NCBI GenBank assembly: GCA_003445735.1
Contig: DMCR01000079.1
Span: forward strand, 1-14,161
Source of the DNA: Cryomorphaceae bacterium
Lineage (GTDB): Bacteria; Bacteroidota; Bacteroidia; Flavobacteriales; Schleiferiaceae
Reading direction: 5' to 3'
Length of the DNA stretch: 14,161 nt
Below are positions 7,050 to 11,984 of this stretch, piece by piece. Each line of letters starts with the position of its first letter. Position 1 is the first letter of the stretch. A program made the position numbers and the translations under genes. The notes below the pieces were generated by a model. It saw nothing but the letters and a program-made list of their open reading frames with translations. It was not told the DNA's origin and made no database searches.

Positions 7050-7769
7050 TTATTCGAATTGTAATCGTTGTTTGTACAAAGCATCATAAGCCGGCAAAGT
7101 AGCTTCCACCACGGCTTCGTGATCCGGGCGCAGCGGTGCTGGCATTGCCTTAGCCGGACCAAAGCCCGTGCTCTTGTGGACGTTGGCGTACCAATGCGGC
7201 CACCACGGTCCGTCATAGGCCTTATGGCCTGGTGTCCAGGAGAGCATTTCCGCGCGTGGGAGCAAGCTTAAGGCCTCACAAATTAAGGGCATATTTTTCG
7301 CTGGATTAGCCAACATTTCATCGGAATCCACGATGATTTTAGGTCCGGGAAATTGGGATAATTGTACCCACTGCTCCCATTGCTCATTCAAACCGATGTC
7401 AAACGGACTCATCGTGTCGATCACCTGCGTGAAGCTGTGCACCACCTTGCGGGGATGACGGATCCAAAACACGTAAGCTGATGGCTCCACCCAATACCAA
7501 GGCTCGCCATCCATGTGATGCGCCATGTTTTTTAGGTAAATCTCGTCGTAGGAAGAGAGCGCAGCAACTTGGTCACGCACCCCTTCAATCGTAGTTGGCC
7601 ATTGAACGAGCGTCTCCTTTTTTCCAGGGTGATCCGGGTCTAATTTCTTCAAGTACACCCCGTACATCGGTTCATCAATCACCACGCAACCGGGACGCTG
7701 GGCAAAACTGTACATCAGCGCCGTGCTGATGTTTCGGGGTCCAGAGATGGCATGGATGATTTTGGGCAT
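7050..7769 (-). CDS. Sulfotransferase-like P-loop protein
   Basis: A 239-residue cytoplasmic protein with the two landmarks of PAPS-dependent sulfotransferases: an N-terminal nucleotide loop, SGPRNISTALMYSFAQR (residues 9-25, equivalent to the PRSGTT-type 5'-phosphosulfate loop), and a later RHPRKVVHSF segment, equivalent to the 3'-phosphate motif RxPxxxxxS. The C-terminal third is rich in Trp and Pro. It starts at ATG 7769, where the P-loop strand begins at residue 4, as expected. The stop is one base before the aminotransferase start. From memory, plant 'BCAT-like proteins' carry a similar P-loop domain fused ahead of a class IV aminotransferase; the adjacency here fits that pairing. Whether it transfers sulfate, uses another nucleotide or is a non-catalytic partner cannot be told. 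Likely promoter and operator lie at 7800-7847. Confidence 0.85.
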   Translation of the reverse strand: MPKIIHAISGPRNISTALMYSFAQRPGCVVIDEPMYGVYLKKLDPDHPGKKETLVQWPTTIEGVRDQVAALSSYDEIYLKNMAHHMDGEPWYWVEPSAYVFWIRHPRKVVHSFTQVIDTMSPFDIGLNEQWEQWVQLSQFPGPKIIVDSDEMLANPAKNMPLICEALSLLPRAEMLSWTPGHKAYDGPWWPHWYANVHKSTGFGPAKAMPAPLRPDHEAVVEATLPAYDALYKQRLQFE

Positions 7770-7799
7770 GGATTGAAAATTTCATTCTGAGAAGTTATG

Positions 7800-7824
7800 G
7801 ATTTTTCGCTGCAGGCGAAAAATC
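7800..7824. promoter_or_regulatory. Perfect 10-bp inverted repeat over the predicted start region, candidate operator
   Basis: Arms GATTTTTCGC and GCGAAAAATC are exactly complementary around TGCAG. On both strands the 3' arm ends in A-rich sequence and no T-run follows, so it is not an ordinary terminator. On the minus strand one arm overlaps the predicted -7 box of the sulfotransferase gene and the repeat would cover the transcription start. Confidence 0.5.
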
Positions 7825-7847
7825 TAAAAACACATCCTTGTACCCAA
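7819..7847 (-). promoter_or_regulatory. Candidate promoter of the sulfotransferase/aminotransferase/thioredoxin operon
   Basis: Minus strand TTG (7847-7845), 18-nt spacer, then TAGATTTT (7826-7819), one mismatch to TAnnTTTG. The spacer equals that of the OmpA-gene promoter at 4391-4419. It predicts a leader of roughly 45 nt before the ATG at 7769. Confidence 0.45.
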
Positions 7848-7892
7848 AGAAAAGCCGTGCACTGGTGACACAGTGCTGCATCTTTTTCTTTG
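7845..7892 (-). terminator. Terminator-like hairpin after tRNA-Val
   Basis: Inner stem GCACTG / CAGTGC (7859-7864 and 7871-7876), and an outer match CAAAGAAAA / TTTTCTTTG (7845-7853 and 7884-7892) beyond an unpaired stretch. On the minus strand the inner stem is followed by a T-rich run, so it probably ends the tRNA-Val transcript. It starts one base past the tRNA discriminator. Confidence 0.6.
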
Positions 7893-7967
7893 TGGGCTAT
7901 ACTGGATTCGAACCAGTGACCTCTGCCCTGTCAAGGCAGCGCTCTAAACCAACTGAGCTAATAGCCC
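7893..7967 (-). tRNA. trnV: tRNA-Val(GAC)
   Basis: Cloverleaf on the minus strand: acceptor GGGCTAT / ATAGCCC, TA at 8-9, D stem GCTC/GAGC with AGTTGGTTTA loop, anticodon stem CTGCC/GGCAG with loop TTGACAG, variable AGGTC, T arm ACTGG-TTCGAAT-CCAGT, discriminator A. The loop gives anticodon GAC, which reads GUC/GUU (Val). CCA is not encoded (CAA follows the discriminator position). Confidence 0.95.
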
Positions 7968-7978
7968 TTTGCGGAATT

Positions 7979-7986
7979 CAAAGATA
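7979..7986 (-). promoter_or_regulatory. -7 element of the tRNA-Val promoter
   Basis: TATCTTTG on the minus strand matches TAnnTTTG exactly and ends 11 nt before the 5' end of tRNA-Val, a fitting distance for a short leader. A TTTG lies upstream with a spacer of about 23 nt, longer than in the other promoters here, so the -33 element is uncertain. Confidence 0.5.
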
Positions 7987-8053
7987 CGCGATGAGGAAGT
8001 TTTGGTGCACAAATAGTTTGAATTTGTATTTTGTGGCACCATACTTAGTAACA

Positions 8054-8890
8054 ATGACACACATCCTCGCATTCTTGCGCTTTAGCATACTGATATCTCT
8101 CTTTTTAATTACAAGTATTCTAGTAGTTTGCTCCAGAATATTTGGTCGAGAAGCTGCCCATTCCGTAATGAGATTTGGTGTTTTTTGTATGGGTAAAGTA
8201 TTGGGACTCTCCTACAATATTATTGGAGACCGTCAAAAGTATCGTCAGTTGATTTTAGTTAATCATCCCTCTTATCTCGATGTAATGTTCATTAACCTAA
8301 TTAAACATCCCACTAGTTTAATAGCCGCAAGTAATTTCAAAAATTGGCCATTTATTGGTTGGTTTGGACGGGCATTAGAGGTTATATGGATTGAAAGACA
8401 TAACCGAAAAGCTGGTGTAGAAGTACTCCGTGAAGCAGAATCGAGGTTCAGAAAAAATATGTGTATAATGACCTCGCCTGAAGGAAGAACTTCTGGAACG
8501 CATGATATTTATCCCGTTAAACCTGGTCTATTTCAACTTGCCATTGGGGCCAATGTCCCCATAACCTTTATGTGCTTTAAGTACATAAATAAAAACGTTC
8601 CATATTATCACTCTTTGAAAAGTGGATTTGTCAAACATTTTCTTAAACACTTTTGGAATGTACTCCGACAGCCCGTAATTAAAACCCAAATAACTTTTTC
8701 TAAACCTCAGTTCTTTGACTCAGTAGACCAAGCAATAGAGGCATTTTATTCCTTTAATAAACATTACCTAAATGATTTTCTACATTTCAAAGTACCGGTT
8801 GATGAAGAGTTTTTAGGCGAAGCACTTACAAGACTTGATCCAAAGCTCTTAAGCTTTGATGTCGAGAATGAAAAAGAGCTATTAGCATAA
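8054..8890 (+). CDS. Lysophospholipid acyltransferase-like protein (PlsC/LPLAT family)
   Basis: A 278-residue membrane-associated acyltransferase. Residues 5-27 form a hydrophobic N-terminal segment. The catalytic HX4D is N-H71-PSYL-D76; motif II is seen as GWFGRALEVIWIERHN (near 102-117); motif III is SPEGRTSG (141-148), a variant of FPEGTRS; a Pro-containing hydrophobic stretch near NVPITFM is motif IV. These enzymes transfer acyl chains to lysophospholipids or related amphiphiles such as lyso-ornithine lipid. Length fits the family. The frame is open further upstream, but that part runs antisense through the tRNA-Val gene; another ATG at 7991 would add 21 residues and cannot be excluded. 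The gene stands alone and is clearly more AT-rich than the genes left of 7770. The substrate is unknown. Confidence 0.85.
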   Translation: MTHILAFLRFSILISLFLITSILVVCSRIFGREAAHSVMRFGVFCMGKVLGLSYNIIGDRQKYRQLILVNHPSYLDVMFINLIKHPTSLIAASNFKNWPFIGWFGRALEVIWIERHNRKAGVEVLREAESRFRKNMCIMTSPEGRTSGTHDIYPVKPGLFQLAIGANVPITFMCFKYINKNVPYYHSLKSGFVKHFLKHFWNVLRQPVIKTQITFSKPQFFDSVDQAIEAFYSFNKHYLNDFLHFKVPVDEEFLGEALTRLDPKLLSFDVENEKELLA

Positions 8891-9025
8891 TTACATACTG
8901 CGTAAATTAAATTCGAATTAACTTATCAAATGGGCACGAAGGATCGTAAATTCAATAAAATTTTGACTCACACAGCTAAAAGTCAAATATTTAGCCTCAC
9001 CTTTGGTGTAATTAAATAACTAATT
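8891..9025 (+). promoter_or_regulatory. Leader region of the cold-shock gene, with a small inverted repeat
   Basis: 135 nt between the acyltransferase stop and the GTG start. It holds an inverted repeat TTTGACT / AGTCAAA (8962-8968 and 8981-8987, 12-nt spacer). No exact TAnnTTTG box was found; CACCTTTG at 8998-9005 is the nearest. Cold-shock genes often have regulatory leaders, but this hairpin is too short to claim one. Confidence 0.3.
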
Positions 9026-9217
9026 GTGAATCAAGGAACAGTAAAGTTCTTTAATACTGACAAAGGATTTGGCTTTATTAAAGACAATGATTCAGATACC
9101 GAGTACTTTGTCCATGTGACAGGTCTTGTTCACCAGATTTCTGAAGGTGATACGGTAGAATTTGAATTAACAGAAGGAAAGAAAGGATTGAACGCTGTTA
9201 ACGTAAAACAGCTTTAA
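9026..9217 (+). CDS. Cold-shock domain protein (CspA family)
   Basis: A 63-residue single cold-shock domain, the usual length for the family. It has GTVKFFN at residues 4-10, RNP1-like KGFGFI at 13-18, RNP2-like YFVHV at 27-31, and the closing acidic EGDTVEFEL strand. Such proteins bind single-stranded RNA/DNA and act as RNA chaperones in cold or growth transitions. The start is GTG: the in-frame TAA at 9017-9019 leaves no room for an upstream ATG, and the domain needs these first residues. It is followed by a hairpin terminator and is probably a single-gene unit. The RNP1 core is intact; the protein is more acidic than E. coli CspA. Confidence 0.93.
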   Translation: MNQGTVKFFNTDKGFGFIKDNDSDTEYFVHVTGLVHQISEGDTVEFELTEGKKGLNAVNVKQL

Positions 9218-9237
9218 GTTTATATCAGAGTATTCCA

Positions 9238-9261
9238 AAGGCCTCCAGAAATGGGGGCCTT
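9238..9261. terminator. Hairpin terminator between the cold-shock and oxidoreductase genes
   Basis: Stem AAGGCCTCC / GGGGGCCTT (9238-9246 and 9253-9261, one G-T pair) with a 6-nt loop. T-runs are short on both sides, so strength is uncertain, but it sits between convergent genes. Confidence 0.7.
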
Positions 9262-9287
9262 ATTCATTTGGTAGACTCCCTTTCAGT

Positions 9288-10502
9288 TTATGGTGCAGAA
9301 AGCACCCTATCAATCGAATGATAACCAGATAAGATTGCACCTGGTACTCCCATCTGTCTATAAGGATCATTTATCTCCCCCGCGAAAAATACTTTGTCTT
9401 TTAAAGACCTATTTAAATGTTTCAGGTGATGTGGGCTTTCCTCAAAAGCTTGTGTCCATGTGCCTCGAGTAAATTCATATTCACTCCACTTCTCAATTCG
9501 GTATTCGCCCGTAAAATATTCCGTTGCCCGACCTGCATACATCTGGTCCAATTCTTTAATTAAAACCTGTACAAGTGCCTCGTCTGAAGAATGCTCTATG
9601 TATCTCATGCTTTCTTCACCGGTGCACAAAAATCCAAGAATATGTGATTCCGTTTTTTTCCCAAATGCAATATCATAATAGGCGCGTTCTCCCGAATTTG
9701 ACGCGCACTCAATGGCATTATGATAAAAGGTATCTGAAAATTTCAAAGCAACCTTTAAACCCGGTCGAAAATTTATGGCTGCAATAGCTCTTCGCTTTTT
9801 AATATCTAAAGCCGGGGTAAACTGAATGGTTTCTGACTTCAAAACTCCAACTGAGACCGTGACCAATACGCGGTCTGCTTTATAGGTTTTTCCTTCAACA
9901 GTTTTGACAATTATTTGATCCTCTGTGTAGTCAATGGAGGTAACAGGTGAATTAAAATGGATTTTGGATTTGACCGATTTGGCCAGATTTTGCTTTACAA
10001 AATCATACCACGTAGATGACTTAAATTTAGATTCAGGTAAGAATCGGTACCTAAAATCTAATTCCGCCTTTGAAACTTCTTTAATCTTAGAACCGTCCCA
10101 TTTCGCACCGCTCTTGAGATGATAAGGGACAAGATCTTCTTCTATCGTATTTCCAGCCACCCCCTTGATCTTATTTAAAACAATTGGATCGCTATGGATC
10201 CACTCTGCACCTAGATCTATCGGAAAATCTGCAAGGGTAGTGTCTTTTTTTAGCCTGCCGCCAAACCTATCTGTGGCTTCGAGAATTAGGTAATCAATTT
10301 TATTTCGTTCAAGAATATTAGCCGCTGCCAGTCCTGACGCACCAGCACCTATGATAATGACTTTACCAGAATAGTCGTAGGATTTATTTACTGCTGTTAC
10401 TTCTGGCAGTTTTGCTACTGCACGTGCAGCCCAGTTCATACAGCTTGAAACCAATAGGGATAAAGAGAATAAAAGTGTAAATGTTCTAATTCGTTTACTC
10501 AT
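9288..10502 (-). CDS. FAD-dependent amine oxidase-like exported lipoprotein
   Basis: A 404-residue flavoprotein of the flavin amine oxidase family. Residues 1-21 form a lipoprotein signal with lipobox LVSSC (Cys21). After a short spacer comes the FAD-binding Rossmann motif VIIIGAGASGL (48-58), then the ribose-binding E75 in LILEATDRFGGR, LGAEWIH (97-103), and the C-terminal FAD segment VFFAGE...MGVPGAILSG (about 371-394). The family oxidises primary or polyamines, amino acids or similar CH-NH groups with O2, giving H2O2. Here the product should be lipid-anchored in the cell envelope, which is less usual since the FAD must be inserted after export or carried folded. It is a little short compared with typical members (about 450). 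No partner gene is adjacent; it converges with the cold-shock gene and diverges from the next. The substrate is unknown. Confidence 0.87.
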   Translation of the reverse strand: MSKRIRTFTLLFSLSLLVSSCMNWAARAVAKLPEVTAVNKSYDYSGKVIIIGAGASGLAAANILERNKIDYLILEATDRFGGRLKKDTTLADFPIDLGAEWIHSDPIVLNKIKGVAGNTIEEDLVPYHLKSGAKWDGSKIKEVSKAELDFRYRFLPESKFKSSTWYDFVKQNLAKSVKSKIHFNSPVTSIDYTEDQIIVKTVEGKTYKADRVLVTVSVGVLKSETIQFTPALDIKKRRAIAAINFRPGLKVALKFSDTFYHNAIECASNSGERAYYDIAFGKKTESHILGFLCTGEESMRYIEHSSDEALVQVLIKELDQMYAGRATEYFTGEYRIEKWSEYEFTRGTWTQAFEESPHHLKHLNRSLKDKVFFAGEINDPYRQMGVPGAILSGYHSIDRVLSAP

Positions 10503-10648
10503 ATGTAGTGCTTTATTTCAGGCTTATTTAAAGGGCTTCCAACGGTCTCATATTTTGCAAATTCCATGCCTGAAGACAATTATTTTTACCTTTAAGCAAC
10601 AGCTTAAGAAATTATCTAAGTCTTAATCTTTACAAAGTACGATTACGC
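10503..10648. other. AT-rich divergent intergenic region
   Basis: 146 nt between the divergent amine oxidase-like gene and the unrecognised secreted-protein gene. It must hold both promoters, but no exact TAnnTTTG box with a TTG at the right distance was found on either strand. A 7-bp inverted repeat (TTCAGGC at 10517, GCCTGAA at 10568) is too far apart to interpret. Confidence 0.4.
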
Positions 10649-11860
10649 TTGACTTCTTTTCGAAACATACTCTCTTGTTGTTTGCTACTCTCAATAAATC
10701 TCAACCTGTTTGGTCAAGAAATTGGAGGTATTAAATCGCAATATTCATCAAGCTGGAATGAATTTAACGTTGGAAACATCAAGCAGTTAAACTTAACTGA
10801 AGACGATTCCATAAAAATTGCTCAATTAATTGGTGAAAAAATTGATGACAGGAATGTCAATCGTCACAAGAGTGGCTTTATAAGGTTTAGGGAATTCAGC
10901 GAAATCAAGAACACCAATATCATTCATGCAGAAGAGAATTATTTTCTAATCGCTGCCAAAGATCAATACCAGCAGCACTGGGCTTTAACCTTGAGCGCAG
11001 AAGGAAAGCCTATCGAAGGATTTCTTCTTTCTAGCGAGTTGTATTACACGGGCTATGATTTTCATGAATTTGAAGCAAGACGTTATTCACCAAGTATCCC
11101 GTATTCCTTCGATCCTATTAAACAGAGATTTGAGTTCTCGAGCATATTCAAAGTGATTATACCGGATGAGCACAGCACTCTCATAGATATTGACTTTCAT
11201 CTGGATGAAACAACCAATAAAAGGTATGTCCAAGTGAATCAGAATGGACACTTTGAAAACGTGAAGTTTGTAGATTCTGAATCAAATTATGTCCTGTTAG
11301 ATGAATTTGATATTCATTCTTCATTCTTTCAGCAAAACACAGGTTCAAAAATTGCAGAGATTTCCGAACGAGAAAGCTTAGATACGGTTAAGATCTTCTT
11401 TGATTTAGACCAAACCATGAATTTGCTTCGAAACGACGCATTCAGCCAAAATTTGACACTGAGGTTTATTTCAAAAGAGCCTGGTACATTTTCTTTATTC
11501 CAAAGGTACAAGGGTGGAATCGGAATCTCGGGAGACGGAGATTTCTGTGACATTGAAGAACCTGATTTTACTTCAGAGTGGCGTGCGCTAGAAATGAGTT
11601 ATGATATCGTCGACTTATACAAATATACAGAGGAGGAACAGGCGTGGAATCCTAATATTTCCATCGAAGACTTTAAGGAACTTGTTCGAAAAGAGTGTGG
11701 TGATTATCATTACTCATTTGTGGAATACATCCAAGTAGAAGAGCAGATAAAATCGTTTTGCCTCGTAGAAAACATCACACTTAAAGTCGTTTTCTCACCC
11801 ACTGATGGGGATGACCGCGTAACGAAATATCTCATATTCATCCTCGCAAATAGCTGTTAA
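10649..11860 (+). CDS. Secreted protein of unknown function, TTG start
   Basis: A 403-residue protein I do not recognise. The N-terminus looks like a signal peptide (R5, then a Leu/Ile/Cys-rich core, cleavage near G22/Q23), so it is probably periplasmic or secreted. The rest is rich in Asp, Glu, Phe and Tyr, with many short alternating hydrophobic stretches that suggest beta structure; two Cys lie in a GDFCDIEE segment and a RKECGDY segment, and the last residue is Cys. No catalytic motif, repeat or membrane helix is visible. The start is TTG at 10649: the frame is open back to a TGA at 10571 but offers no ATG or GTG, and the TTG gives a good signal peptide. A start-codon mutation or sequence error is a possible alternative. 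It ends just before a strong terminator. Base composition is AT-rich, like its left neighbours. Confidence 0.65.
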   Translation: MTSFRNILSCCLLLSINLNLFGQEIGGIKSQYSSSWNEFNVGNIKQLNLTEDDSIKIAQLIGEKIDDRNVNRHKSGFIRFREFSEIKNTNIIHAEENYFLIAAKDQYQQHWALTLSAEGKPIEGFLLSSELYYTGYDFHEFEARRYSPSIPYSFDPIKQRFEFSSIFKVIIPDEHSTLIDIDFHLDETTNKRYVQVNQNGHFENVKFVDSESNYVLLDEFDIHSSFFQQNTGSKIAEISERESLDTVKIFFDLDQTMNLLRNDAFSQNLTLRFISKEPGTFSLFQRYKGGIGISGDGDFCDIEEPDFTSEWRALEMSYDIVDLYKYTEEEQAWNPNISIEDFKELVRKECGDYHYSFVEYIQVEEQIKSFCLVENITLKVVFSPTDGDDRVTKYLIFILANSC

Positions 11861-11870
11861 TGCATAATAA

Positions 11871-11897
11871 AAAACCCGCGCCTATTGCGCGGGTTTT
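11871..11897. terminator. Strong bidirectional rho-independent terminator
   Basis: 11-bp perfect stem AAAACCCGCGC / GCGCGGGTTTT (11871-11881 and 11887-11897) with loop CTATT. It ends the unrecognised gene (plus) and the metG/tRNA-Arg transcript (minus); it begins 3 nt past the tRNA 3' end. Confidence 0.93.
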
Positions 11898-11899
11898 TG

Positions 11900-11971
11900 T
11901 AGCCCCGAAGGGAATCAAACCCTTATCTCAGGTACCGGAAACCTGCATTCTATTCGTTGAACTACGGGGCC
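11900..11971 (-). tRNA. trnR: tRNA-Arg(CCG) with altered 19:56 pair
   Basis: Cloverleaf on the minus strand: acceptor GGCCCCG / CGGGGCT (first pair G-U), TA at 8-9, D stem GTTC/GAAT, D loop AACGAATA, anticodon stem CAGGT/ACCTG with loop TTCCGGT (anticodon CCG, reading CGG), variable AGAT, T arm AAGGG-TTTGATT-CCCTT, discriminator A; no encoded CCA. Two normally invariant positions are changed: G19 is A and C56 is T, which can still pair with each other. G18 and the A15-T48 pair are kept. It lies 13 nt after metG on the same strand and is probably co-transcribed with it. Confidence 0.9.
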
Positions 11972-11984
11972 AATAATTACCTAA

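Noticed and set aside
7049..7216. N-terminal extension of the aminotransferase to 7216
   Set aside because: It is out-of-frame sequence of the sulfotransferase-like gene, with Arg/Thr-rich residues unlike the family; ATG 7048 fits exactly.
7800..7824. The perfect 10-bp inverted repeat as a rho-independent terminator
   Set aside because: The 3' arm is A-rich on both strands and no T-run follows; an operator or leader hairpin fits better.
7962..7982. Possible att-like repeat: TAGCCC...GGAATTCAAA near tRNA-Val versus TAGCCCC...GGAATCAAA at the tRNA-Arg 3' end
   Set aside because: Only short parts match with gaps, and TAGCCC belongs to each tRNA's own acceptor stem. Not enough for an attachment-site claim.
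7838..8053. Upstream extension of the acyltransferase reading frame, starting before and running through the tRNA-Val gene
   Set aside because: Most of it (GYTGFEPVTSALSRQRS...) is the antisense translation of a tRNA, a well-known artefact. The family begins with the hydrophobic segment at 8054.
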